Positions 9,816-21,600 of a DNA stretch of 64,000 nt are shown here, one piece after another. Position numbers and translations under genes: made by a program. This DNA comes from Picochlorum sp. 'celeri'. Lineage: Eukaryota > Chlorophyta > Trebouxiophyceae. The stretch's first letter is position 1, and every line of letters begins with the position of its first letter. Under the pieces are notes generated by a model, which saw nothing but the letters and a program-made list of their open reading frames with translations, was not told the origin of the DNA and did no database searches. The stretch lies in the NCBI GenBank assembly GCA_010909725.1, contig JAACMV010000018.1, positions 310,001-374,000 on the forward strand, read 5' to 3'.

Positions 9816-11234
9816 ATGTATGGTCAGTCGTGTTGCTGTGGGCCTACTCAGGTGCACAGGTCTGTGTTGTATCAACATTGTCTCCAGCATCGTAGGCGGT
9901 ATGGTCGCACTGCGCGGAGTTGTATTGCTCGACGGATGCATATATTACCACCTCAATCGTCATCATCAGGATCATCATCATCATCTTCTTCTTCTTCTTC
10001 TTCTTCACATGTATCATCAGAGCTAACATCCCCATCCTGCGAACAAGAAGAAGGTGTCATGATTGATAGGGTGCTTCATAATGTGGTGATGGCGAGGTAT
10101 CCGCGGAAGAAGAATTCTCTTCAAAAAGCTCAGGAGAGAGTGGAGAAGGCTCTTCCTCATGGCTCTTGCGATGGGTTGTGTCAGGCTGTAGAACAAAAGC
10201 TTGATTTTCTGGATTCAATAACACCTGGTCTGGGATGGAAGGTGTTTTTTCGATACACGGAGGAGTTTCTGAATGAAGATGCATTTGAATTATGGTCCAT
10301 CATGTCTGCTATTCTGTGTATGACTGGCTTTGAGGATGATTCGATGGGTGTCTTGTTTAAACGGCATGCATGTTTGTTTGCGAATGCGGTGAGGGATCCA
10401 GATAATTTGAAGCATTTGTTTGAATGGTTGCAACAGAATGGATTGCGTGATGATGATGTGATTCGAGTGATCAATAGATTTCCTCTGATTTTACAGACAC
10501 CAGTGCATGATGTGCTGGAGCCACGGGTAGAGTACTTGTGTGATGCGCTTGCTTTGGATAGAGAGGTGGTTGTCAAGTCAGGGATTTTGAGGCACCCAGA
10601 ATTGCTGAGTGTGGAGTCATCATGGCTTCAAGAGAGAATCGATTCATATACTCTGTTGGGATTACAATTGAGTGATGTGCAGAAATTATTCACGGCACAG
10701 CCTTCGGCGTTTGCTGTTGACATTGACAGGTACTTGATCCCCATGACTCGTCTCCTGAAGGAGGAATTGCAAGTACCAGATGATTTATTCGTGTCGATTT
10801 TGGTCAAATCTGGTATTCTGTCGCGCTCTGTATCAACGATACAATCTCGTATACATCGATGGTCGGAATTAGGGTTGGACAGAATTGATGTGAAGATTGC
10901 GTTGAAGAGATTTCCTAGGTTTTTATTGTATCCCATTCATGAGGACAAGTATACAATGAAGCTCGACTTTTTACGGATAGAAATGGGTTTGTCGATCAAG
11001 CATGCCATTCCCATGTTTCCACAATACCTGAGCTATAGTTTGGAAAATAGAATCGCACCCAGGGTGCTGGCAACCAAGGCAATCACTGGAAAGGTGCCTC
11101 GGTTGAGCACACTGGCGATGAGCGAGAAGGCCTATTTGAAGGCAAATAAATTACATAATGCTACCTATATGGCAGTGTTAGACACGCTTCCAGCGAGTAA
11201 ACGAGGGAAACGGTGGATGGACGTGTCAGAATGA
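9816..11234 (+). CDS. mTERF-domain organellar protein
   Basis: A 472-residue protein with tandem mTERF helical repeats, each pairing a leucine-rich helix with a proline-containing turn (RFPLILQTP, RHPELLS, KRFPRFLLYP, MFPQYLSYS). It ends in the family's C-terminal signature RVLATKAITGKVPRLSTLAMSEKAYLK. mTERF proteins bind organellar nucleic acid and act in transcription termination, splicing or ribosome assembly in mitochondria or plastids. The cysteine/arginine-rich N-terminus looks like a transit peptide. A polyserine run from TCATCA/TTC repeats (about 9955-10010) separates it from the core. The ATG at 9816 is the first; the open frame reaches 9807 only via GTG. Its stop is 13 bp from the converging CDT2 stop. 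Confidence 0.85.
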   Translation: MYGQSCCCGPTQVHRSVLYQHCLQHRRRYGRTARSCIARRMHILPPQSSSSGSSSSSSSSSSSSHVSSELTSPSCEQEEGVMIDRVLHNVVMARYPRKKNSLQKAQERVEKALPHGSCDGLCQAVEQKLDFLDSITPGLGWKVFFRYTEEFLNEDAFELWSIMSAILCMTGFEDDSMGVLFKRHACLFANAVRDPDNLKHLFEWLQQNGLRDDDVIRVINRFPLILQTPVHDVLEPRVEYLCDALALDREVVVKSGILRHPELLSVESSWLQERIDSYTLLGLQLSDVQKLFTAQPSAFAVDIDRYLIPMTRLLKEELQVPDDLFVSILVKSGILSRSVSTIQSRIHRWSELGLDRIDVKIALKRFPRFLLYPIHEDKYTMKLDFLRIEMGLSIKHAIPMFPQYLSYSLENRIAPRVLATKAITGKVPRLSTLAMSEKAYLKANKLHNATYMAVLDTLPASKRGKRWMDVSE

Positions 11235-11247
11235 ATGTCAGAATGTA

Positions 11248-12815
11248 TCATGTTTTCATTTTCGTATGGTTTCTTCTTTTTAACACCTGTGCTAGTGTGG
11301 GCTGCTTGGAAACCTTTTTTTTTGGTTTCAAGGCACTCTCTCGTAGCGCATTGCTTACTTTAAGTCGCCTGATCGTACTTGGTGATGGTTCCAAGCGAGC
11401 CATGGCACTCACTGTTGGCTGAGGCGTACTCATCGAATCTGGCGTCTCATGTCGACGACCCTCTCTTCTCGCCTGAATGATTTTATACGGATCGTATTCT
11501 TGGAACTCTTCTTCTTGTTGTTGAACATTCACACTCCACATTTTCACAACGTGATCATCTCCTGCAGAGGCAGCCTGGAAAATATTATCAGGGTTCCAGG
11601 CCACTGCTGTCACTTCCTTTTCGTGACCTTTCAAGACGATCGGCTCTGTACCATTCTTGTCATCTAGACTCCAAATATACACGTTGTTATCCGATGAGCC
11701 ACTCATGAAATGTGTTCCATCTGGGCTGAAGTCAGATTTGACATAAAATGATTCAACAGAGTGCCCTCCAAACCACTGTATTGGCCCTGCTTGCGGTCTA
11801 TTCACATCAAAAAGCAGATGATGCCCACCTGTATACGATACTAAGAGCCTAGTGCCATCAGGATGCAGTACCAATGACGTCACACCCCGTAGAGTGCTTC
11901 CACCAAGGGGTGGTTGTGACATGGTTGCCACACGGTAGATGGATCGTGTCCTATTTGCCCGCGACAATGCCTCCATCATACTATTAGTTCTATCCATGAG
12001 AGGATGGTGCTCTACCACAGGACTCGCATCGTACCGCACATCCCACAATTTCACAGACCCATCTTGCCCTCCTGATGCTAGTACAGAGCTGTGCATGCCA
12101 CGCAGAAAGCACAAGGACGTTACTGATGAATTTGGACTATCACACGAGTGCGCTTCTTCTAATTTTAACACAGGCTTGTTCTCCTCCGCCCCGTATTGTG
12201 TTATGGGCTCGGCCTTTCCAGATGTGCCAAAACCTCTCAGTCTTGCATCGTAGAGAAACACATGCCCATGCCGTCCAGCAGATGCAAACACATTTGAGTT
12301 TTCGCTGTGCACCGATAAAGCTTTATTGGTCCCAGGACCTCCCGAAAACGTCGCAATCCGCTTGGCATACCCAGTATCCCAGAGATTGACTGTAAAATCC
12401 CCTGATGCTGTATACATCCACGTATCATTCTCTGCCCATGAGAGATCAAATATCGCAGTGGTATGTCCCCGCCATTGAGCTGCCGGCATATTCTCAGACA
12501 CTGAATCGCTCAGCATTGCAGGTGGCTTTTTATGCGCACGCACAATTGACACATACCCACTCTCGTCACCCATGGCAAGCAAACCCCGGTACCATCGTGA
12601 GGCAAACTTCATTGCAAACACTGGCGATGTATATATACCAGGCGCATCGCAGATAATTGATCCATCCTGCCTCCCAGAGGTTGTCAAATGCGATATAAAC
12701 CGCGTCAGTGGCACTGCACAGGACCAACCAATATTGTGCTATAACTGAACAAGAGAGCATTCAACTAAACCCTCCATCGCTACATACCTGTCCCTCCAAC
12801 CAAGGATCTCCTCAT
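11248..12815 (-). CDS. CDT2: CDT2/DTL WD40 substrate receptor of the CRL4 ubiquitin ligase
   Basis: CDT2 is the DCAF that lets CUL4-DDB1 destroy CDT1 and other proteins bound to PCNA on chromatin. This 497-residue protein has a seven-bladed WD40 propeller with CDT2-typical blades: GHTTAIFDLSW, FASAGRHGHVFLYDAR, SGSSDNNVYIWSLD and LKGHEKEVTAVAWNP. A basic tail ends in KQPTLAQVLKRR, a possible degenerate PIP box. Two exons: a 28-nt first exon (12815-12788, MRRSLVGGT), then a 74-nt intron (12714-12787, GTATGT...TGTGCAG), then 12713-11248. The join gives GGT-VPLTRF in phase. The long exon alone has no ATG at its 5' end. WDR5, transcribed the same way, lies upstream. Confidence 0.88.
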
Positions 12816-13110
12816 AAGACTTTGTAAAATACATCTATTCGTACAATTCAGACCGAGCTGTGGCGAAGCAGCGACATCTCCAATGGTCGCCCGAGCCGAA
12901 GGCGTCCGGCATTCCATTCTAAAACCGGAAAATCGGCATATATGTCTTTACAATATATGTAATAAAATTATATGAGCATATGCAACCGCGGACACTCGAG
13001 TATATGCCGCGGATGCGAAATCACAAATTTGAATTTTCAAACATGACAGATCTACCTGATCTACGCTACAGATGTGACGTTGTCATGTAGTCACGAGGGC
13101 ATGTCTGGCC

Positions 13111-14262
13111 TCACGTCGACACCTTGTGCTTCCAGATTTTGATCGTACAATCAGATGATGCCGCACTTGTTGCCAAGAGTGGGTTCACTTTGCTGGCATC
13201 CAAACCCAAGGTCACATCACAGTGACCTGTCCCTTTTGATTCTGCTGCCTTTCTACCACGTAATACCCCAAGGCATGTCTTGTTATTCAGCTCCCAAATA
13301 TATACATGATGATCTTCAGATCCTGACACCACGAATTTGTTACCATCGTCCGTCTTGACCATGAAGATGGACTTGAGCGCATACTTGACATTCAAATGCC
13401 CAGAGTATGTCTTTTTCAACACTGGTCGAGCTTCTTGTCCTTGCGGCTTGTCCGCAACAAAGTCGAAAAGCAATGCCTTACTCTTCAACGTACTTAACAA
13501 GACGTATTTATTGTTCGGAGTAAATTGAGCAGACACGACGGGTGTCTTGTCCTCATCCGGAACAATCGTCCTCAGGCATTCCTTTGTCTGACTTGACCAT
13601 ATTCGACTGCACGACAATCATGTTGATCATAGACATACAGGATGTGTGACAAATATGGATTTGATTTTGAAACAATATATGCGCATATACTCTTGAGAAG
13701 AAGAATCTACATACCATGAACCATCCAATGAGGATGTCGCCAAAAGTGGCTTCACCTGCTCTTTTGAATACACCACAGACATGATTGGGTCGGAATGCGC
13801 AGGAATCACACACATGACACCCCCAGTACGAATATCCCACAACCGAACAGTCTCATCAAAACTCGCCGTCGCTAGAACATTCCCAGAGGGAGCAAACGAG
13901 CACGATGTCACATGATGGGTATGCCCAGCAAGCTCCTGGACACACTTACCACCCGATCGAGTATCCCATAATCGAGCCATTTTATCATCAGACGCACTCG
14001 CAAGCGTCACACTATCCCAATTCCAATCTACATCCGTGATACTATAGTTGTGTTGTGCAAAACTATTCAAAATAGTGTGCTTCTCTACATCCCAAACTTT
14101 CGCCGTAGAATCCGCACTTCCAGAAGCAACTTTCCTTCCATCTAAAGAAAACTTGACCGCAGGCACAGTATCAGTGTGTCCAGTGAGAGTTGCAGAAACA
14201 GAGAATCCGGGGGCATCTGGCAAATCTGTCCGATCCCGATACTCACTCAACGAATCCACCAT
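13111..14262 (-). CDS. WDR5: WDR5 / SWD3-type WD40 protein (COMPASS core)
   Basis: WDR5 is the WD40 scaffold of H3K4 methyltransferase (COMPASS/MLL) complexes in the nucleus. The 347-residue protein is essentially all propeller: LTGHTDTVPAVKFSLDG, SASDDKMARLWD, TASFDETVRLWDIRTG, CRIWSSQTKECLRTIVPDED, YSGHLNVKYAL, VSGSEDHHVYIWEL and a C-terminal CTIKIW blade. These match the order and spacing of metazoan and plant WDR5. Two exons: 14262-13715 and 13606-13111, with a 108-nt intron (GTATGT donor, GTGCAG acceptor). The join splits the cysteine codon of SCRIW, a conserved WDR5 position, which supports the model. The RGRKAAESKGTG loop before the last blade is unusual. Confidence 0.9.
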
Positions 14263-14781
14263 AATTTCTGCACAATCGTGTCCCTCAAAATCTAATTATT
14301 CGCTATTTTCTTGTCCGGAGTGGCAGAAGGGTCTGTCAGGATTTGGACATGTTCATGGGCCTTCTGTTCCAAATCGACAAATCTGTATCTAATTCCGATC
14401 TCTGCGATTTAGTATAACAGTACCAGTATGGACTCTGTGCCTGATTGTATCTTTGGAATGAATCTCTTCTGGTATACATACAATATCTTTACCATCTAAT
14501 ATGAGTGTGGTCTGGATGCCCATTATCCTGGAATCAGTGCTGTAGGTGGTGGGTGGTGGTCAAATACCAGCACTCGTGCTTCTAGTTGGCGTTTGATTGG
14601 ACTCTCAGATCCATGGAGATCGGATAGTACCAGATATTCATGAAATAGTGTTGATACAGAGGTGATCGGTGTTGTTGTATCGTACTGACCTAAGAAAAAC
14701 AAGCAAGCAACGAAGAAGAAGAAGAAGAAGAAGAAGAGCTAGTCAACAGTTGGTTGCAGGTGATTTTGTCTGACACGCATC
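14263..14781. other. Divergent spacer, WDR5 / TBCD
   Basis: A 519-bp region containing the promoters of both genes. A GAA trinucleotide run (about 14712-14738) lies just before the TBCD start and probably falls in its 5' UTR. A GGTGGTGGGTGGTGG stretch lies near 14550. No gene is visible. Confidence 0.4.
14712..14738 (+). repeat. (GAA)n microsatellite
   Basis: About nine GAA units, 45 bp before the TBCD start codon and probably transcribed as 5' UTR. Confidence 0.85.
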
Positions 14782-17700
14782 ATGGCCGCGCTCGTCGGTG
14801 ATGATGATGGTGAGAAGAATCAAGGGAACGGCCATGATGATGAGAGCATGTGTTGTACGACGAGAACAAACTTGAGTCGGCAGCATGAGGAGTACTTTGA
14901 TCATGTATTGTCCCAAGGGAGGTTGGAGGAGGCCATGGAAGCGTTTGATATGGCCTTTTTTAGCCATTTTGATCGCGTTGTACGTTTTTTTATCAACACT
15001 ATAAAAGTAGAAGAGAAGGTATTGTTGCTAAAAAAAGTATCATCTTGGATGCAGGTTTCCATGTATCAGGAACAGCCACAGTTGCTGGATCCAATACTGG
15101 AGGGATTTGTTGGACGGCTCGCATCCATCATGATGGATCGTGTGTCGTCTATGAAGTATGATGCAGATGATATGCTCAAGGTGGTGTATGTGTCAAAGTT
15201 TCTTTGGAAGTTGGCATCAGTGCGAGGGTACAAGACAATATTGAGGTTTATGCCATGTGAGGTGTATTGTGTGGAACCTGTGTTTCATTTGTCCCAGGTA
15301 GTGACGAATGGTGCGTGGAAGTCATCGAAAGACAACTCATGTGAAGAAGTGGCAGAGTTGTCGACGTGGGAGTGCGAGTATGTGTGTCTCATGTGGAGTT
15401 CTCAGCTGGCCTTGGTGCCATTCAAATTTGACATTATAGATTCAAGTATGAATGTGGGGCAGGTGTATGAGATTGCTCCGTTGGCCCAAACGTTGATTGA
15501 TGTATGCAAAGATCAATTGAAGTCGGCGAGTGCGACGAGAAACATGGCGGCAGTATGTTTGGGTAGGTTGCTGACTCGGCCAGATATGACCAAGGCTTTG
15601 ATGGATTTTGCGACGTGGTGTCGTGATGTACTGCACGACGTATCTGAGAATAGTAGTTCAGATGCAAGAGATAGATATAGAGTGCTGTCATTTTTATTGC
15701 CTGGGATTATCCTGACATGGTCGACCTTGTTCAAGATTGGGAGAGTGCAGGATGAGGGAATACATGCTCTTGCAGCAGAGTTTATTCCGCAAGGGATGCG
15801 TGTGTTTGAGTCTGAAGGGGCAAAATCAAATCCTCTTTTGCGTAAATTATGCATCAAGATGACTCAGAGGGCTGTGTTGCTGTGCGTCACGGACGGCAAG
15901 GATGCTTGGTTGGCTGATGAGGGGACCAGGGATACTGTAGAGATGAGTATTGACGCATTGATCACGGCGTTGGATGACCAGGATACTATTGTGAGGTGGT
16001 CTGGTGCAAAAGGAGTGGGAAGAGTTTCATCCAAACTCCCGTCGTCCTTTGTGAATCAGGTGATTGATTGGATATTGGAGCAGATGCATTCTGTTCTTGC
16101 CACTGAGAATAGCTGGCATGGGGGATGCTTGGCTCTCGCCGAGCTTACACGTAGGGACCTTATACCTCGCTCCAAAGTATCTGAGATAATTCCTGTGGTT
16201 GAAAAGGGGTTGGAATTTGAAATTCGGCGAGGTTACACGAGTGTGGGTGCAAATGTTCGAGATGCAGCTGCATATGTGTGTTGGGCGCTTGCAAGAACCC
16301 AATCAAAGGAAGAGATGCGAGGAGCTGTCTTGAAACTAGCACCGATCCTTATGACAACAGCATGTTATGATCGAGAGGTGAATTGTAGGCGAGCAGCAGC
16401 AGCAGCCTTCCAAGAATGTGTAGGGCGACTTGGAGAATTCCCCCATGGTATTGATATTCTGACTATTGCTGATTATTTCACCGTGAGCCTTCGAAAAGCG
16501 GTAGGTTACTTTACAAAGAAAACAAAAATGACTTGATGCGTGATGCTGAAGAAGGCATCTCATCTTGATACATGTCTTTGCAGGCTTACATTGATGTGGC
16601 ACCACAAGTTGCAGCATTTCCTGGGTATCATGTATATTTCGCGAGACATCTTTTGGAGAAGAAATTACGACATTGGGAAAAATCTGTTCGAGAACTAGCT
16701 GCGCAAGCTCTCGCATCGCTTGTCCATATCGATGTGGACTATCACTGTATCGAGTCTGTCCCTCGCCTGATCCAATCATGCCCAAGCACTGTGTTGGATG
16801 AGAGGCATGGAGCTGTTGCTGCCCTGGCATGTGTCATCCCTCAAATCTATCGAATAAAGGATTGCAAAGATTGGATAGATGTCCGTGTACAAAAGCAGCT
16901 CGCGGATATCATTCCAACGTTGGTCAATGCTGGCTTGACCAAGGGCGTAGGGGGAGAGACAATGAGAGGCGCATTATGCCGCTTGATTGCAAGCCTGTCA
17001 CAAATGCAGATTCCAATGAATGATGATCAGATCATCTGCTTGTACGATATGTGTCGTGAAAATCTGAGCCATCCATCAGAGGATATTCAGTTGGAAGCAT
17101 CTGTTGCGCTCTCTTCATTCCTGGACAGGCACATTCCACGAGATTGCCTCGATGAGGACCGCGTGCTGAACGATTTGATCCATAACCTTCGTCCAGATTT
17201 ACATTTTGGAGCGCGACGAGGTTCGGCGATGGTGTTTGGCAAATTTCCTCCCCGACTCATCAAACAGTACCAGAGCGACATCCTCAATGCCCTCATTCCA
17301 ACAGTGCATCTTGAGGAGCAAATAGCTGTCCGGGACGTCGAGACTCGAGTAAACGCAATACAGTCTCTCCCTCATGTTCTGAGCGTGATGGATGCCTCTG
17401 ATGCACTAGTATGGCTTGGCAATGTATTTGATGCACTCCTTGCAGCCCTAGATGACTATTCAACTGACAATAGGGGTGATATTGGTAGCTGGTGTCGGGA
17501 TGCCGCGGTACGTGCGGCTACCCATATCTTTGAGAATCACCCACCAAAATATTATGATCCATCAACATTAGAGAAAGCGAGGCACATAGCATACAAGACT
17601 GCCCGTGTATCCATTGAGCGAATCAGCAAGATACGCCAGACAGCTGGCTCATGCTTGAAGCAAAGCGCAGAACGATATGGAGATGAGCTCCAGCTACAAC

Positions 17701-18413
17701 GCGTATATGATACTATTAAATCGACCAAAGATGCTGATTTTCAAGAAGGGAAGGCAGTAGCACAGATTGTGCAAGCAATCAGCCCATCTCACTCACAGCT
17801 ATCAAAAGAAATTGTCAGTGGCCTTGTATACTCCATTGGTGGCCTTGACGCAGCGCTCCAAGAAATGACCGCATCATCACTCGTGAACTTTATCAATAAT
17901 TGCGATGAAGAGACTGCGGTATACTGCGGGGAGATTATCCTAGACTTGTGGGAGACCAACCTGAAGAACACGAGACTATCTGTCCCAAGCATCCTCACAG
18001 TAGACCATCTACTCTCTAATTCTCCCCTCATGTACCACGACGATATTATAGTGAGAACTGTGAGCCTAGTACAGAACGCGACGACAGGTACCGGAGATGT
18101 GGGCAAATTATGCAGTGCAGCAGCGCTCTTGGGCACCATTGTTGGCAATGATACTGGTGCCACACCAGATGCACCAGCCATCCGCGTCCTGGTATCACTG
18201 ATGGGCAAGAAGTACCCAAAAGTGCGAAAGATGGCTGCTGAGCAACTTTATACAGCAATGCTTATGTGGGATGAGGAGACAGCCTCAGTATCTGGTATCC
18301 TGTTTGACAATGCCCAGACCATTCTGATGGACACAGCATGGGATGGACCGGCAGCGGTGGTAAGACCAGCTCGGGAGCGCTTGGCTGCAAGCCTTGGCTT
18401 TTCACTTCAGTAA
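14782..18413 (+). CDS. TBCD: Tubulin-folding cofactor D
   Basis: TBCD is the large HEAT/ARM-repeat chaperone that holds beta-tubulin and joins cofactors C and E to assemble alpha/beta-tubulin dimers in the cytosol. The 1182-residue product is the usual size. Diagnostic stretches are WECEYVCLMWSSQLALVPF, SWHGGCLALAELTRRDL, YTSVGANVRDAAAYVCWALAR and NCRRAAAAAFQECVGRLG followed by FPHGIDILTIADYF. Two exons, 14782-16500 and 16584-18413, flank an 83-nt intron (GTAGGT...TTTGCAG) in phase 0. The join reads SLRKA-AYIDVAP, inside a conserved region. The ATG at 14782 is the first in frame. The acidic, glycine-rich N-terminal 30 residues are not conserved. Confidence 0.93.
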
Positions 18414-18614
18414 GCAACTCAATCGTATCCCTTACTATTTTATGCAAGTGTAAATTGCATTCAAGTATATTTACGATACTTTAGAGTATGCGTCGAGTAC
18501 ATTGTGTTTGAATTCGAGACATCTTGCGATTTTAAGGAAGACTCTCTTCAGCTGTTGGAGAATGGATCTTCTCGTGTGAAATGAAAAGATAGTTGATTTG
18601 GAAGAGAAGCGAAG

Positions 18615-21600
18615 ATGAGCAAGACAAAAGAGAGTCAGACAGTTGGCCAAAATCTTGGAAGAACAGAGCTGCCCTCTTTTTTCTTGTTGGATGTTGTTCT
18701 CATTCCCGATGATGAGGAGTATATCTCAAAGTACAAGGAATATATTTATGGGGATGGTTCCAGTGAGAGTGATACACGTGAAGACAACTCTGCTGGGCCC
18801 AGTAGCAGTTCCAAGCCATTCCAGTTTGGTTTTGGACAGCAGTCTCCATTAAAACAGGAGGCGACTCCTCCTCAACCTACGGCTGATAATGATTCTAGTG
18901 AGGGTCATCCAAATCAAGGTAAATCTGCTGGGCCCAGTAGCAGTTCCAGGCCATTCCAGTTTGGCTTTGGGCAACAGTTTGCTTTAAGACAGGAGGCGAC
19001 TCCTTCTCGACCTACGGCTGAGAGTGCCAGTGGTTCCAACAGAGGTGGTCCGAATCAAGATAAATCTGCTGGGCCCAGTAGTAGTTCCAGACCAGGCCAC
19101 TTTGGCTTTGGGCAACAGTTTGCTTTCAGACAGGAGGTGACTCCTCCTCAACCTACGGCTGATAATGCCAGTGGTTCCAACAGAGGTGGTCCGAATCAAG
19201 ATAAATCTGCTGGGCCCAGTAGCAGTTCTAGACCAGGCCACTTTGGCTTTGGTCAACAGTTTGCTTTCAGACAGGAGGCGACTCCTTCTCGACCTACGGC
19301 TGAGAATGCCAGTGGTTCTAGTGAGGGTTGTCCAAAACAAGATAAATCTGCTGGGCCCAGTAGTAGTTCCAGACCAGGCCACTTTGGCTTTGGGCAACAG
19401 TTTGCTTTAAAACAGGAGGCGACTCCTTCTCGACCTACGGCTGAGAGTGCCAGTGGTTCCAACAGAGGTGGTCCGAATCAAGATAAATCTGCTTGGCCCA
19501 GTAGTAGTTCCAGACCAGGCCACTTTGGCTTTGGGCAACAGTTTGCTTTAAAACAGGAGGCGACTCCTTCTCGACCTACGGCTGAGAGTGCCAGTGGTTC
19601 CAACAGAGGTGGTCCGAATCAAGATAAATCTGCTGGGCCCAGTAGCAGTTCTAGACCAGGCCACTTTGGCTTTGGTCAACAGTTTGCTTTCAGACAGGAG
19701 GCGACTCCTTCTCGACCTACGGCTGAGAATGCCAGTGGTTCTAGTGAGGGTTGTCCAAAACAAGATAAATCTGCTGGGCCCAGTAGTAGTTCCAGACCAG
19801 GCCACTTTGGCTTTGGTCAACAGTCTCCTTTAAAGCATGAGGTGACTCCTTCTCGACCTACGGGTGATAGCACGAGTCTTTCTTCGCGAGCAGCACGTAG
19901 AAAGATGAGGGTGTGTAGAAATCGATGGGAAACAGCAAGTAATGGAGGTGACTCTATGCATCCTCAGCTTGGTAGAACAAATCCAAACGGTGTACCATGG
20001 AGGAAAACCACGGTACGCGAAGAGTATGATCATGGTGCGATATGGCATGTTCAATTAGATTCCATCTCGGGTATGAAAGAATATGCGTCAAAGAGCGTAG
20101 AGGAGTTGCGCTGGGAACATTCCCAGAATACCGTCACAAAGGATTTGGCGGTAATAGAATCATACTCCTGTTTGGAGAAACCGACTCCTTTTCTCATGGC
20201 AGTGCTTCAGGGGAGATTGGGGTTGTGTAAAGTTTTCAGCCATTCTCAGTGGTTATGGGAAAGACGTTGGCCCATGTATCGTACTGATGTCAAAGCTTGC
20301 TCACAAATCATGATGGGTGTTTTTGTGGCATGTATTCATGGACGAGTGGATATGTTTGAGTGTCTTCTGAAAGCGCTTTTAGAGGGAGGAATAGTGTCTA
20401 GTGCTACTGCATTATCGAGAATTATGCAGTCTAGGGATGAAAATGGAAGAACACCTTGCATTCTTGCATCAATGCATGGACATAACGATGTGTTACAAAG
20501 CTTCATTGCCTTATTCAAAACTCCAACTGTATCTTCTGGGTCTCTGTCTCCGTGGACTGCTCATGTGAATGCGCAAGACAGGCTAGGCAAAACAGCACTC
20601 ATGTATGCATGCGAGTCTGGAAATCTTCAGATTGCCGAGACCCTTATCAAACAAGGCGTGAATCTTGATATGCAGGATAAGCATGACTTATCTGCACTTG
20701 AATATGCCATGAGTAGGGATCACAAGGAAATTATATTAGCCCTGATCAACGCTGGTGCTGATCTGTCTATTAATGGAGAACAGATTCTGATGGGCGCGGC
20801 AGAGAAGGGAGATCTAGAGATGCTCCAGACGTTGATCAAGTTGAATTTCGATTTGAACAGAAAGTGTATTGCGGGACGGACAGCGGTCATGTTTGCCGTA
20901 CATGAGGACCAAGAGGAGGCGGTGCAAACTCTGCTGGAAGCTGGGGCAGACGCAGCTGTGCGCGATGAGAATGATGATACAATACTGACGCTCGCTGCAG
21001 AGCATGCATCGGCTCGTATGGTTAATTTGTGCTTGGAAGCTATACCTGCTGAAATGATAGACTTCTGTACACTTCATGAGAGGTGGACAGCATTGATGCT
21101 TGCATCCAAGAGAGGAGATGAAGATATTGTCAAAGCCCTCTTGAAGGCCGGTGCATCCGTCCTGCATAAGCGAGATATTCAGATGATGTCGACTGTTGAT
21201 CTCGTGAGCAATGGTGATCTTGAGAATAAAAACGCCATACTTGAACTCCTCAGGGAAAGAGAGGCAGCAGAGAGACTTGTAGAGCAAATGTCAATACAAC
21301 AGATTAGTGAATGCGACCAAGGTGATTCCATCGCATACGACGATCTCAACATTGCGACAGATAGAATTATTGGACGAGGTTCCTTTAGTGTTGTGAAAAT
21401 GGCAACCTGGAGAGGCATGGATGTGGCAGTCAAAGAGTTGACATCAAATCTGTCCTTGGACACACAAGACATATTGCGCTCAGAGGTACAGACATTGTCG
21501 TCCCTGCGACATCCTTCTATTGTATCATACTATGGTTATTGCGAGGATCCTCCATGTATTGTTATGGAGCTATGCGCCGACTCACTGAGCAATCTGTTGC

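Noticed and set aside
18984..19397. Minus-strand frames in the FG-repeat region
   Set aside because: Antisense shadows of the 141-bp coding repeat.
18789..19905. CRISPR-like array
   Set aside because: Units are 141 bp, contiguous and in frame with a kinase gene, without unique spacers.
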